A stretch of 64,000 nucleotides of DNA from Bacteroidota bacterium. GTDB lineage: Bacteria; Bacteroidota; Bacteroidia; JACCXN01. Where the stretch lies: assembly GCA_013696965.1 (NCBI GenBank), contig JACCXN010000056.1:1-64000 (forward strand), given 5' to 3'. Made by a program: the position numbers and the translations under genes. Each line of letters starts with the position of its first letter. The stretch's first letter is position 1. Of the stretch, positions 17,538 to 27,168 are shown in pieces. The notes beneath the pieces were generated by a model. It was not told where the DNA came from. It saw only the letters and a program-made list of their open reading frames with translations, and searched no databases.

Positions 17538-18767
17538 TTACAAACGAAATTTAAACAGTTGTACAAGCACTTGATGGTATTCTTTTTCTGTTTTCAGGTA
17601 TTCATCAAAAGAATTGTTGTAATAGCTCAACTCAAGAAAATATTCAATGGTTGAGATTTGGCCAAAAGCCAGGGCTTTGTTTAAAAGGTCAGTATTATTC
17701 AATGTTAAAAAAAAGGTTTGGTATTCCTTAAGTGTAATTTCCAGGTTCTTGTAATTTTCATACAGTTGTTTTATTTCGTGGTAATGCTCATTTCGATGCT
17801 CTTGTACTAGCAGTTCTTTAAAAATTAATCTTGCCTGCTGCGTTTTCACTGTGTTTTTGTTTTCCCAAATGGGTATTGTTATTCCAAAATGCACACCCTG
17901 GAATTTTTGACCTAAAATTCCCTGATAATGATACCCTGTTTCCATTTTTGGAAGTGCCAAAGCCTTACTTAATTCCAGCTGCTTTTGTCCAATAAGTTTT
18001 TCCAGTTCCAGGAATTTTCGTTTTGGGTCATTCTTCTCAATTTCATCCTCCAATTGTTCAAAGCCAGGAATAGGCGGTAACAATGGATAAAGAGTATCTG
18101 TAAATACAATTTGTTTTCCTCCATTAAGTGCGGTAAGTTTTTGATTTAGCTGGTTTATGAAAGACAGGTTTTGCTGGAAATTTTTATTGATTTCAATACC
18201 TTGCAACTGAACTTTATTTACTTCTAAAACAGTACCATCCCCTTTTTTAAGCCTGGTTTTATAATAATTTAATAAATTCTCCGAATTTTCCTTTCGTTTG
18301 AGTAGCTCCAAATGAAGTTTATTCCGGTAAATCAATTCAATACAAATAGCTTTTGCTTCAAGCAAAACATTTTGTTGTGTTTCAATAAATTGAAATTCAG
18401 TATTTTGAATTTGAAGTTCAGATACTTTTTTTCTTTTTATATAAGCAGTAGGGAAATCAAATGCCTGACTGATTGTAAAATCAGTTTGGTTTCCTGCTGT
18501 ACTTGGTGACCCTATCATGTAATCATAATTAATATCTGGATTATAAAGGGATAATCCTGTTTTAAAATGAAGTTTTTCTGCATCCAGATATTGCCTGTTG
18601 GCTGCAATTGTAAGATTGTTTTCTGCAATATTATAAAGTAAAGTATCCATATTTGATTGGGCTTCTGCCTTTATAGCATAAGTTAGGAGCGCAATTCCAA
18701 ATAAAATCTTGAATTTTAAACTTCGAATATTTAGTGTGGAAAAAATGCTGAATTTTAAATAATGCAT
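17538..18767 (-). CDS. TolC-type outer-membrane efflux protein of the RND system
   Basis: Outer-membrane channel of the tripartite pump. A signal peptide ends near residues 33-37 (KAEAQ) when translation starts at the ATG at 18767. A longer frame begins at 18836 and would overlap the permease gene, but it places the signal sequence internally. Two long helical hairpins with the usual alternation can be read (YRNKLHLELLKRKENSENLLN; LQGIEINKNFQQNLSFINQLNQ; EYHQVLVQLFKFRL). Length (about 409 residues) fits the CusC/CzcC group. It is the last gene of the operon lipoprotein-adaptor-permease-channel. Confidence 0.85.
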   Translation of the reverse strand: MHYLKFSIFSTLNIRSLKFKILFGIALLTYAIKAEAQSNMDTLLYNIAENNLTIAANRQYLDAEKLHFKTGLSLYNPDINYDYMIGSPSTAGNQTDFTISQAFDFPTAYIKRKKVSELQIQNTEFQFIETQQNVLLEAKAICIELIYRNKLHLELLKRKENSENLLNYYKTRLKKGDGTVLEVNKVQLQGIEINKNFQQNLSFINQLNQKLTALNGGKQIVFTDTLYPLLPPIPGFEQLEDEIEKNDPKRKFLELEKLIGQKQLELSKALALPKMETGYHYQGILGQKFQGVHFGITIPIWENKNTVKTQQARLIFKELLVQEHRNEHYHEIKQLYENYKNLEITLKEYQTFFLTLNNTDLLNKALAFGQISTIEYFLELSYYNNSFDEYLKTEKEYHQVLVQLFKFRL

Positions 18768-18795
18768 AATAAATTTCTTTAAATCCTTAATTGAT

Positions 18796-21700
18796 TCAAT
18801 GAATTGATGATTTAGACTGATTATTATTGTCAGCATTTACATTTGGGTTAACTAAATAATAAATCACAGGAACAATAAAGAGGTTAAGCACGGTTGATGT
18901 GAGCAATCCTCCAATTATAACTTTTGCCATTGGGCTTTGAATTTCATTACCAGGCAAATCGCTGGCCAGGGCAAGGGGAATCAATGCTAGGCCGGCAGTT
19001 AGAGCTGTCATTAATATAGGGCTAAGCCTGTCTTTGGATCCTTGTATAATTGTGTCAAACAAATTAAAACCTTCTTCTCTTAAAGTTTTATAGTGTGAAA
19101 CAAGTAAAATTCCATTTCGTGTAGCAATACCGAAAAGGGTAATAAAACCAATAATGGCTGGAATACTTAAAATTCCGCTTGTGAAAAAAATACTAAAAAC
19201 TCCACCAATTAATGCAAGTGGAAGGTTTAGCAAAATGATGGATGCAATTTTGAGGTTTTTAAACTCCTGGTAGAGCAGGAGGAAAATTACGAGTAAGGAG
19301 AGTAATGAGGTTACAAATAAGGTATTTGAGGCCGCCTCCTCAGATTCAAACTGGCCTCCATATTCAATATGATAATCAGAAGGAAAAGTAACCTTATTGG
19401 AGATAATTTCTTTTATTTCCTCAACGGCCCCTTTTTGGTCCCGGCCAGTAACATTAGCAGATACAACAGTTTTACGCTGAACTTTTTCACGGTTAATGGT
19501 ATTGGGACCAGAAGTACTTTCAATGTCTGCTATATAATGAAGGGGTATTTTAAAAGTTGAATTTTGACTATTTGAAGGCCCATATGCATCTATTAAAGTG
19601 TTTTTAATATTTTCAATTTTACCTCTGTTGGCATTATCAAAGCGAAGTATTAAATCAAAGGTTTTGTTCCCTTCATATATTTCAGCAACTTTTTCTCCGG
19701 CAAAAGCCACATCAACAAAAGTATTAAATGCACCAATAGTGATTCCATAATGATTTAATAATTCTCGTTTAGCCTTAATTTGCACTTGTGGAATTTCAAT
19801 TTGTTGTTCAACACTCACATCAACAAGTCCCTCAATGTTTTGGATTTTATTTTTGATTTCATTGGACAAAATAAAAAGTTGATGCAAGTCAGGTCCGAAT
19901 ATTTTAATGGCAATGTTTGCCCTTGTTCCAGACAACATATGGTCAATTCTATGACCAATTGGTTGTCCAATGGTAATATTTGTACCTGTTACTCCTGCAA
20001 GTTTTTCCCTGACCTCTTTCATGAATTCCTCACGGCTTCTTTTGTCAAGAACAAAAGGAGCATCAATTTCAGAAGAATTAACGCCCTGTGCATGTTCATC
20101 CAATTCAGCTCTTCCGGTTCTTCTTGTTGTAATTTGAATTTCAGGAACAGTGAGTAAAGCTTTTTCCACTTGTATGCCTATTTTATTGCTTTCTTCTAAA
20201 GAAATACCAGGTAAACTCACTGAACTTACCACAAGTGAACCTTCGTTAAATTCTGGAAGAAAACTCCTTCCTAATTGTGTTAAGGTAAAAAGAGCAATTA
20301 AGAATAAAACAAATGAAAATACAATTACTGTTTTCTTCACATGCATTATTTTAATAAGTGCCCAGGAATACAATTTTTGAAGCCTTTCTACCAGCCAACT
20401 TTCTTTATGGTGTTTTTTTAACATTTTATCATTTGTTAGTAGAAAGCTACAAAGTACTGGAGTTAGTGTAATGGAAACAATCAATGAAGCAAACAGGGAA
20501 ACAATAAAGGCAATGCCAAGAGGAGCCAAAAGTTTTCCTTCCATTCCCGAAAGAAAGAAAAGAGGAATAAATGCAACAATGATAATAAAAGTGGCATTGA
20601 TAATGGATGTTCTGATTTCAACCGAAGCATCAAAAATAACCCTGAGTTTATTGCTTTGTTCCTTTACAGGCTTTAAAGCGTTCTCCTTAAGCCGCTTAAA
20701 AACATTTTCTACATCAATAATAGCATCATCTACCAATGCGCCAATAGCGATTGCCATTCCTCCTAAACTCATTGTATTTATTGTAAAACCAAGCCATTGC
20801 AATGTTAAAATCGCAGTTATTAATGAAATGGGAATAGCTATTAATGAAATTACTGTTGTTCGCCAATTCATTAAAAAGATGAAAAGAATAAGCACCACAA
20901 AAATGCTCCCTTCCAATAGTGTTTTTTTTATATTGCTGATGGATGCGTTAATAAAATCAGCTTGTCGGAATATTTTTGTATTTATTCTGACGTCTTTTGA
21001 TAAATTATTTTGAATATCAGCAATAGCATTATCTATTTCTTCGGTTAGTTTCAGGGTATTAGTGCCAGGTTGCTTCATTACGGTCATTATCACAGCAGGA
21101 TTGCCATTTAATGACCCATCACCAATTTTGATGGATGAACCAATTGTAACATTAGCAAGATCTTCAATTTTTACAGGTTTTCCATTCACCATTTTCACAA
21201 CAGCTTTTCCAATTTCTTTTACATCATTTGTTCTCCCTATCCCTTTTACTATATATTCATTATTATATTCATTCATAAATCCACCCGAAGAATTTCCATT
21301 GGTTTGTTTACTTGCAATTAATAATTCAGAGAGTGTAACTGAGTAAAAGTTCATTTTTTGAGGGGAGGCAAGAATTTGGTATTGCTTGTATTCACCACCA
21401 ATTACAACAACTTGAGCAACACCACTTGTGGCTAATAACCTGGGCCTTATAACCCAATCAGCAAGGGTTCGTAAATCCATTAAAGATGTGCTGTAGGCTG
21501 TTAAACTAATAAGCATAATTTCTCCCATTATTGAGGATTGAGGTGCCAAAACAGGGTTGCCAGCTCCCTGAGGAAGCCTTTGTGCTACAGTTGCAATTTT
21601 TTCATTTATTATTTGTCTTGCCTTAAAGATGTCTGTATTCCATTCAAATTCAACCCAAACAATTGAAATCCCTGCAGAAGATGAACTTCTAACCCTGCGT

Positions 21701-21936
21701 ACATTTGTTCCTCCATTCACTGATGCTTCAATTGGAAAGCTAATTAGCTTTTCTACTTCTTCCGGGGCCATTCCATGGGCTTCTGTTAAAACCACAACAG
21801 TAGGAGCAGTGAGATCAGGAAAAACATCAACTTCCATGCGTGAGGCCACGAATGAACCGAATAGAATGAGAAGTACAGACCCTACAATTATCAGGAGGCG
21901 ATTGCTTAATGAAAAGTTGATTATTTTATTGAGCAC
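18796..21936 (-). CDS. RND efflux permease, CzcA/CusA-like
   Basis: A 1046-residue inner-membrane antiporter with the twelve-helix, two-fold RND layout. Hydrophobic blocks are near 12-30, 342-470, 525-550 and 870-1030. Porter domains carry the usual phrases (VFPDLTAPTVVVLTEAHGMAPEEVE; LPGISLEESNKIG). The central TM4 proton-relay motif, which is DFGxxxDGAxxxxEN in classical heavy-metal members, reads AIGALVDDAIIDVEN at 397-411, so the first Asp is replaced. Many Bacteroidota members share this variant. Starts at GTG 21936. Metal export is inferred from the His-rich partners in the operon. Drug export cannot be ruled out. Confidence 0.9.
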   Translation of the reverse strand: MLNKIINFSLSNRLLIIVGSVLLILFGSFVASRMEVDVFPDLTAPTVVVLTEAHGMAPEEVEKLISFPIEASVNGGTNVRRVRSSSSAGISIVWVEFEWNTDIFKARQIINEKIATVAQRLPQGAGNPVLAPQSSIMGEIMLISLTAYSTSLMDLRTLADWVIRPRLLATSGVAQVVVIGGEYKQYQILASPQKMNFYSVTLSELLIASKQTNGNSSGGFMNEYNNEYIVKGIGRTNDVKEIGKAVVKMVNGKPVKIEDLANVTIGSSIKIGDGSLNGNPAVIMTVMKQPGTNTLKLTEEIDNAIADIQNNLSKDVRINTKIFRQADFINASISNIKKTLLEGSIFVVLILFIFLMNWRTTVISLIAIPISLITAILTLQWLGFTINTMSLGGMAIAIGALVDDAIIDVENVFKRLKENALKPVKEQSNKLRVIFDASVEIRTSIINATFIIIVAFIPLFFLSGMEGKLLAPLGIAFIVSLFASLIVSITLTPVLCSFLLTNDKMLKKHHKESWLVERLQKLYSWALIKIMHVKKTVIVFSFVLFLIALFTLTQLGRSFLPEFNEGSLVVSSVSLPGISLEESNKIGIQVEKALLTVPEIQITTRRTGRAELDEHAQGVNSSEIDAPFVLDKRSREEFMKEVREKLAGVTGTNITIGQPIGHRIDHMLSGTRANIAIKIFGPDLHQLFILSNEIKNKIQNIEGLVDVSVEQQIEIPQVQIKAKRELLNHYGITIGAFNTFVDVAFAGEKVAEIYEGNKTFDLILRFDNANRGKIENIKNTLIDAYGPSNSQNSTFKIPLHYIADIESTSGPNTINREKVQRKTVVSANVTGRDQKGAVEEIKEIISNKVTFPSDYHIEYGGQFESEEAASNTLFVTSLLSLLVIFLLLYQEFKNLKIASIILLNLPLALIGGVFSIFFTSGILSIPAIIGFITLFGIATRNGILLVSHYKTLREEGFNLFDTIIQGSKDRLSPILMTALTAGLALIPLALASDLPGNEIQSPMAKVIIGGLLTSTVLNLFIVPVIYYLVNPNVNADNNNQSKSSIH

Positions 21937-22043
21937 TTATTTCTCTTTTTAATTAATAATACTTTCAGAAGATTTAAAACTTGAATAAAATAGTTTAGAA
22001 TTTCAATTGTTAATTTAAATCCTCAGCAATATTCAAAATTCCA

Positions 22044-23546
22044 TTAATGTTCGTGTCCATGTGCTGGTAAAGTGCCAGAGGCGGTGGATAACTTAATTTG
22101 ATAAGCTCCCTTTGTTACTATCCTTTCTCCTTCATCAACACCACTTAAAACCTGAACATTTAACCCATCACTTGCACCAATTTTTACTTCGCGTTTTTGA
22201 AAACTTTCCCCGGCAGTTTGCACATATACAAAAAAGTTTCCTTGCTCTTCAATTAAAGCGGAAATGGGAATTACCAATGCATTTGGAATGGGTAATGATT
22301 TCAGGTAAACCTCTACAACTGATCCAGGAATGAGAGATCCAGTGTTTTCAATTTCAAAAGTAATGGGAATGAATGGAGAATTGGCAGATGCGCTTTTTCC
22401 ATAAGTAATAACTTTACCATTTAACTCCTGAGTGCTATAAATTGCTTCGTTTCCAGGTAATTTAAAATTGGCAGAATGAATGGATGGCAGTTTTTCAAAA
22501 TATTTTTGTGAAATATTGGATTGAAGAATAAGCTTTTTATTTTTTGAAAGGGTTGCCAATGGTGTTCCCGCTTCAACGAATTGTCCTTCATTGACCAAAA
22601 TATTTTTAACAAAACCATTAATAGGAGATGAAATCAATTGCCCTCCTGCGGAATAATTTTTTGAAATTGTGTTAAATACAGTTTGCGCCTGGTCAAAATT
22701 AAGTTTGATGTTTAGAAAATCTTTTTCAGAAACGATTTTGTCCTCCACCAATTCCTTTGCACGTTCATAATCGGCCTTTGCTTTTTCGAAATTTATTTTT
22801 GCTTCCTTGTATTTTGCATCGATGTTTCCTTGAGCTAAGTCACCACCTGTAACGGTAAATAAATTTGTTCCTGCCATTACTTCTGAACCGATAATTGTAT
22901 TATTTCCAGAAAACAAAACAATTCCACTGGCCTTTGCAGTAACAATCATTTCATCACCAGGAGCAGCCAAAATTTCACCGCTGGTTTTAATAACCTCATT
23001 AAAAGTTTTCTTTTCTAAAGGTGTATTTGCAAATTCAACTTTCCATGCTTGTTCTTTTAAATATGGAATGTCATCTGCCGTTTCTTCTTTTGTTTGGGCT
23101 ACTAATGCCGATTTTTCATCAGTAAATACCATCACATTTTCAATACTCACACGATCCGTAAAATTCGGGGTTTTAATATCGAAAATGAGTTTCCCTTTAC
23201 CTGCTGTAGTAGGGGATAAACTTAAACGGAAAATCCCGGGAGAACTTGGTTTATTAACCGTGTTTTTTATCCCCTTGTTATTTAAAATTAAACTAACAGT
23301 TATTTCTCCCTCCTTTAAAGGATAGAAGTTTTCACCCAATACTGTAATGTGTGCAGTAAAGTTGGAAATTGAATTTAAAACCAGGGGTTTAAACTCAACA
23401 AACAATTCTGTTTTGTCTGAATAAATTGTAAAAGAAAGAGGATCAAGGCCCTTTGTTCCTTGTTCATGAGCATTTTCATGGGAATTGTTATTACACCCTA
23501 TCAAAATGCTTATTAAAAGGGTGAAAAATAGTATTTTACTTCTCAT
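22044..23546 (-). CDS. RND periplasmic adaptor lipoprotein, CusB/CzcB-like
   Basis: A 500-residue membrane-fusion protein. The lipobox LIGC (Cys at about 18) ends the signal segment, followed by a His/Asn-rich linker (NNNSHENAHEQG). An extra N-terminal beta domain (about 40-150) precedes the usual barrel-sandwich hybrid (GEILAAPGDEMIVTAKASG; ISSPINGFVKNILVNEGQFV), a helical hairpin (AKINFEKAKADYERAKELVE) and a membrane-proximal domain. The C-terminus ends in HGHEH, a potential metal site. The extra N-terminal domain and the His-rich tail fit heavy-metal adaptors. Located between the His-rich lipoprotein and the permease. Confidence 0.88.
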   Translation of the reverse strand: MRSKILFFTLLISILIGCNNNSHENAHEQGTKGLDPLSFTIYSDKTELFVEFKPLVLNSISNFTAHITVLGENFYPLKEGEITVSLILNNKGIKNTVNKPSSPGIFRLSLSPTTAGKGKLIFDIKTPNFTDRVSIENVMVFTDEKSALVAQTKEETADDIPYLKEQAWKVEFANTPLEKKTFNEVIKTSGEILAAPGDEMIVTAKASGIVLFSGNNTIIGSEVMAGTNLFTVTGGDLAQGNIDAKYKEAKINFEKAKADYERAKELVEDKIVSEKDFLNIKLNFDQAQTVFNTISKNYSAGGQLISSPINGFVKNILVNEGQFVEAGTPLATLSKNKKLILQSNISQKYFEKLPSIHSANFKLPGNEAIYSTQELNGKVITYGKSASANSPFIPITFEIENTGSLIPGSVVEVYLKSLPIPNALVIPISALIEEQGNFFVYVQTAGESFQKREVKIGASDGLNVQVLSGVDEGERIVTKGAYQIKLSTASGTLPAHGHEH

Positions 23547-23563
23547 GATGTTACCTCAAATAG

Positions 23564-23794
23564 TTAATGCTCGTGTTTATGGCCTTCATCTTCATGATTG
23601 TGTTCATGGTCATGTTCTGAATTTTCAATACTGTCAACCGAAAACTCTTCCTGGTGGTGCTGGTCCTCATTATGGTGTTCATGCATTGTTCCGTCTTCAT
23701 GCTGATGGTGTTTATGGTTGTGTTCTTCACTTTGATTGTTGTTGCATGAGCTTACAAAAGCAAGTACTGCGATGGATAGTAATATTCTTTTCAT
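23564..23794 (-). CDS. Very His-rich small lipoprotein
   Basis: A 76-residue lipoprotein. The signal segment ends in the lipobox VSSC (Cys at about 17), and the mature part is almost entirely His, Glu, Asp, Gln and Asn, with runs such as EEHNHKHHQHEDG, HEHHNEDQHHQ and HDHEHNHEDEGHKHEH. More than twenty His residues make it a strong candidate zinc, nickel or copper binder in the periplasm. First gene of the RND operon, ending 18 bases before the adaptor, so probably co-transcribed. Not recognised as a named family. Metal choice cannot be read from composition. Confidence 0.85.
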   Translation of the reverse strand: MKRILLSIAVLAFVSSCNNNQSEEHNHKHHQHEDGTMHEHHNEDQHHQEEFSVDSIENSEHDHEHNHEDEGHKHEH

Positions 23795-23870
23795 TACTTT
23801 ATAATTTTTGGTTAAGAAATAGATTCAATATGTACTCTTACAATAGTTATATGGCACAGGTTAGCCGATT

Positions 23871-23996
23871 TCAAAATGGAATTGTTTGAATTGTAAAAAC
23901 GGGAGGAGCTCGTAATCCTGAAAAAAGGGCAGGAGGAGAGGCGTATTTTTTTTCAACATCCCTGCAAATATAAATAAAAAATAACTGTATGCTACC
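23871..23996 (-). other. Open frame upstream of the RND operon, possible gene remnant
   Basis: A minus-strand frame of 41 codons without a start ends in the phrase KKYASPPALFSGLRAPPVF followed by TIQTIPF and a stop. It ends 77 bases before the His-rich lipoprotein gene. The Pro- and aromatic-rich end resembles the C-terminus of small unnamed proteins encoded first in Bacteroidota metal-efflux operons. Upstream is a stop codon, so it is either a decayed gene or a chance frame. Confidence 0.3.
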
Positions 23997-24090
23997 TTAA
24001 GGAGTTTGAAATAAGGAGAAGAACTATTGAACCCCATACAGCTCTAATTCCTTGCATAAAAAAAGCAATTATCTTATAATATTACTGTTT

Positions 24091-24795
24091 CTAAATCTTT
24101 TTTTTATTCGATTTTTTTTGTTTTGTTTTTTCCTGCTTTATAAGCTTTTTAATTTTTTTTCCTCTGGTTCCCTGAAGCCTCGTTCTAAATTTTTCTCTTT
24201 CAATTATGGAAACAAAATCTTGCTCAAATGCTTTTTTCTCATCAATCTCAGGGTCAATTTTAGGGATAGTTTTAAGTAAATCATATTTCATTGGTATAAA
24301 TTGAACGTCCAATCCAAATTTATTGTTTACACTTTTAATAAAACTAGACTGGGGAACATCAGTTGCAAGGGCTATTGTTTTGAATCCTTTATCCTGTGCT
24401 AGTTTATAGGAATAATAGAGATTTTCTGTACTATGTTCTGCTTTAGTTTCTATAAATATATTGTTTTCAGGAATGCCTAATGCTTGTGCATATAAGGCCA
24501 TTATTTTACTTTCTACATAGGGGCTGTAAACTGCGCTTCCCGAAAAAATTATATTTTTAACCATTCCCTGCTCATAGAGATAAATTCCCCAATAAACCCT
24601 TGCCTTTAAAGTTGCATTCCAACCGCCTTTGTTATAAGGAAAACCAGTTACAATAACTGCATCGAAAGGGGCTTTTGCCAAGGCTTCTGTATAATATAGT
24701 TCAGGATCAGTATAGTATTTGGAATAAAATTTAGCACAACCTGTTATCATGCAAATAAAAATTGCCAGGATTAAATAAAAAGGAAGTTTAATCAT
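24091..24795 (-). CDS. YdcF/SanA-family (DUF218) lipoprotein
   Basis: A 234-residue protein with lipobox ITGC (Cys at about 20). The DUF218 core is clear: FDAVIVTGFPYNKGG, then ARVYWGIYLYEQGMVKNIIFSG, ESKIMALYAQALGIPENNIFIETKAEHSTENL, and FKTIALATDVPQSSFIK. The family includes ElyC, SanA and YdcF, which affect envelope integrity, with poorly known chemistry. The C-terminus is unusually lysine-rich (KKIKKLIKQEKTKQKKSNKK). Upstream is a 388-base spacer. Monocistronic, with the RND operon downstream on the same strand. Confidence 0.85.
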   Translation of the reverse strand: MIKLPFYLILAIFICMITGCAKFYSKYYTDPELYYTEALAKAPFDAVIVTGFPYNKGGWNATLKARVYWGIYLYEQGMVKNIIFSGSAVYSPYVESKIMALYAQALGIPENNIFIETKAEHSTENLYYSYKLAQDKGFKTIALATDVPQSSFIKSVNNKFGLDVQFIPMKYDLLKTIPKIDPEIDEKKAFEQDFVSIIEREKFRTRLQGTRGKKIKKLIKQEKTKQKKSNKKKI

Positions 24796-25183
24796 TTAAA
24801 AATGGAGCTTGTAATTGTTTTTATGGATTTATATTAAGCAAATATAAGCCATATTAAATAAAATGAATTCCATTAAAAAAGCAATTTAAAACATAGCCCA
24901 ATAGGTTTTTTATCACACAAAGTTAAAAGAAGCTCTTCTCTCATTCAAAGGATTGATTATACAGATTTCTGTCAACTAGAAATTATTTCCTCAAAAAGGG
25001 GAATTCCAAGAACAATTATCTCAAAAATGGAATATTTATTTCGCCAGGCTTGCTTTGTTTTTGTGCTTATGCACAACCAAAACTATTGATTGCAATAAAG
25101 GAGAAATAAGTGGTTTTTATAGTACGGAATTTGTTGAAATGGTTTGGTAAAAATCTTAATCAACCAATTAAATACATTTTACT
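24796..25183. other. Intergenic region between divergent genes
   Basis: About 390 bases with no coding frame seen. It should hold the promoter of the minus-strand YdcF gene and that of the plus-strand glycolytic/trehalose cluster, whose first gene starts at 25184. No motif is strong enough to call. Confidence 0.5.
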
Positions 25184-26203
25184 ATGACAAGAGTTGCAAT
25201 TAATGGACTTGGACGTATAGGCCGGGCTGCTTTTAAAATTATAATGAACACAAAAGAATTGGAACTAGTAGCTGTAAATGATATTTCTTCTCCCGATGAT
25301 ATTCTTTATTTACTAAAACACGATTCAGTTTATGGAATTTATGATAAATTTCTGGAATACAACAAGAACAGCAATGAAATAAAAATTGACGGAAAAATCA
25401 TTAAAGTTTACAGCGAAAAAGAACCTGTAAACTTGCCCTGGAAAGAACAAAATATTGACATTGTTTTTGAATGTTCAGGAAAGTTCACAAATAAGCAGGA
25501 TATGCAAAAACACCTTGATGCTGGTGCAGAATATGTAATTCTTTCTGCCCCTGGCAAAGGTGATAATATTCCAACTGTTATTCCCGGAGTAAACGAACCC
25601 AACTCAGAAGATAGATTAATTTCCACTGCCAGTTGCACAACAAACTGTATTGCACCTGTTATGGAAATAATGGACCGCAATATTGGAATTAAAAAGGCTA
25701 TTATGACCACAATTCATGCTTATACTTCATCTCAGGCTGTTGTTGATATGCCGAATAAAAGCAGAAGAAGAGGAAGGTCTGCCGGGCTTAATCTTGTACC
25801 TACAAGTACTGGAGCAGCCAAGGCAACCTCAAAAGCTTTACCTCAATTCGAAAATATTTTTGACGGTGTAGCAATCAGAGGACCTGTTCCCTCAGGATCA
25901 ATAGCTGATATTACCTTAATTACAAATAGAGATACCTCTGTGGAGGAGATTAATAAAATTTTCCAGCAAGAATCAATTAGCAGACGCTATGATGGTATAC
26001 TTGGTACAACAGGCGAGGATTTGGTTTCATCGGATATTATCAAAGATCCCAGGGCTTCAATTGTAGATACTCAAATGACAATGGTGGTTGACGGCAACCT
26101 GGTGAAGATTATGAGCTGGTATGATAATGAATGGGGATACGTAAATCAAATGGTAAAAGCAGGCATTAGCCTGGCACAAAAGATAAAAGAACCTGTTTCT
26201 TAA
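25184..26203 (+). CDS. gap: Glyceraldehyde-3-phosphate dehydrogenase, type I
   Basis: Glycolytic enzyme converting glyceraldehyde-3-P, NAD and Pi to 1,3-bisphosphoglycerate. The Rossmann motif INGLGRIGRAAFK opens the protein. The catalytic Cys is residue 151 in STASCTTNC, and the assisting His is residue 178 (TTIHAYTSSQ). The adenine-ribose Asp33 (VNDIS) points to NAD use. Length 339 is normal. First gene of a five-gene plus-strand cluster; the next gene starts 18 bases later. A second gap may exist elsewhere in the genome, as many Bacteroidota have two. Confidence 0.95.
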   Translation: MTRVAINGLGRIGRAAFKIIMNTKELELVAVNDISSPDDILYLLKHDSVYGIYDKFLEYNKNSNEIKIDGKIIKVYSEKEPVNLPWKEQNIDIVFECSGKFTNKQDMQKHLDAGAEYVILSAPGKGDNIPTVIPGVNEPNSEDRLISTASCTTNCIAPVMEIMDRNIGIKKAIMTTIHAYTSSQAVVDMPNKSRRRGRSAGLNLVPTSTGAAKATSKALPQFENIFDGVAIRGPVPSGSIADITLITNRDTSVEEINKIFQQESISRRYDGILGTTGEDLVSSDIIKDPRASIVDTQMTMVVDGNLVKIMSWYDNEWGYVNQMVKAGISLAQKIKEPVS

Positions 26204-26221
26204 TTCTGTAAATTTTCGGTG

Positions 26222-27154
26222 ATGATAGTAACTTTAACTGTTAACCCAGCATTGGATATTTACACAAGCGTTGATCAAATTGAGTCAAACAAAAAGTTAA
26301 AATGTGCCCCTTCACGCATGGATCCTGGAGGTGGAGGAATCAATGTTTCCAGGGTTATCCAGAGACTTGGTGGAAAATCTTTAGCCATTTATACCAGGGG
26401 AGGGTATACTGGAAAAATGTATAGTGAATTACTGGACAAGGAAAATGTAAACCAGGATCCTGTAGATGTCAAAAATGACCTAAGGCAAAACTTTGCTGTA
26501 AGGGAAACTTCGAGTGGGAATTTGTTCCGCTTTGGTATGCCGGGTGCAGTTTTAGAAGAAGCTGATTATCAAATTATTTTAGAAAAAATTGAACACTATA
26601 ATAAGGCTGAATTTTTAGTAGTAAGTGGCAGCTTACCTCCTGATGCCCCACATGATTTTTATGTTCAAGTTGCCAAAAAAGCAAGAATCAACAAACAGAA
26701 ATTTATTTTGGATACATCTGGTAAAGCATTATCAGGAATACTGGAGGAAGGTGCATATCTTATAAAGCCCAGTATTGATGAACTTAAGGATTTAACAGGA
26801 GAAAATGCAGAGGATGAACAAGAACAAAGAAATTTGTTACTAAAAGTAATAGAAAACTATGATGTCAATATTATTGTTCTTTCACTTGGTGCAAAAGGGG
26901 CATTAGTGGCAACACAAAACAGAGTTGATCATTTTCAGGCACCTTCTGTGGAATCAAAAAGTTCAATTGGTGCAGGAGACAGTATGGTGGCAGGAATTGT
27001 ATTTAGTTTGGCTCAAGGAAAGTCCTTAACAAAAGCTGTTTTATTTGGACTTGCCTGCGGAAGTGCTACCATTAAAACTCCCGGTACACAACTACTTTAT
27101 AAACAAGATGCAGAACAACTCTATAATGAGCTGATTTCTTTGCAGTTAAAATAA
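26222..27154 (+). CDS. PfkB-family hexose-phosphate kinase (1-phosphofructokinase / Pfk-2 type)
   Basis: A 310-residue ribokinase-fold enzyme. The N-terminal substrate motif TVNPALDIYTSVDQI and RMDPGGGGINVSRVIQRLGG are typical of the 1-phosphofructokinase, tagatose-6-P kinase and Pfk-2 group. The C-terminal anion hole and catalytic base are in SSIGAGDSMVAGIVFSLAQG (Asp in GAGD). The exact substrate (fructose-6-P or fructose-1-P) cannot be decided by reading. Context with gap and pgi favours fructose-6-P. The start is the ATG at 26222, one codon after a GTG. A true PfkA lies at 49930. Confidence 0.88.
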   Translation: MIVTLTVNPALDIYTSVDQIESNKKLKCAPSRMDPGGGGINVSRVIQRLGGKSLAIYTRGGYTGKMYSELLDKENVNQDPVDVKNDLRQNFAVRETSSGNLFRFGMPGAVLEEADYQIILEKIEHYNKAEFLVVSGSLPPDAPHDFYVQVAKKARINKQKFILDTSGKALSGILEEGAYLIKPSIDELKDLTGENAEDEQEQRNLLLKVIENYDVNIIVLSLGAKGALVATQNRVDHFQAPSVESKSSIGAGDSMVAGIVFSLAQGKSLTKAVLFGLACGSATIKTPGTQLLYKQDAEQLYNELISLQLK

Positions 27155-27168
27155 TAATTAATATAAGT

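Noticed and set aside
20471-21013. 180-codon plus-strand frame
   Set aside because: Lies wholly antisense to the RND permease; composition is that of a shadow frame.
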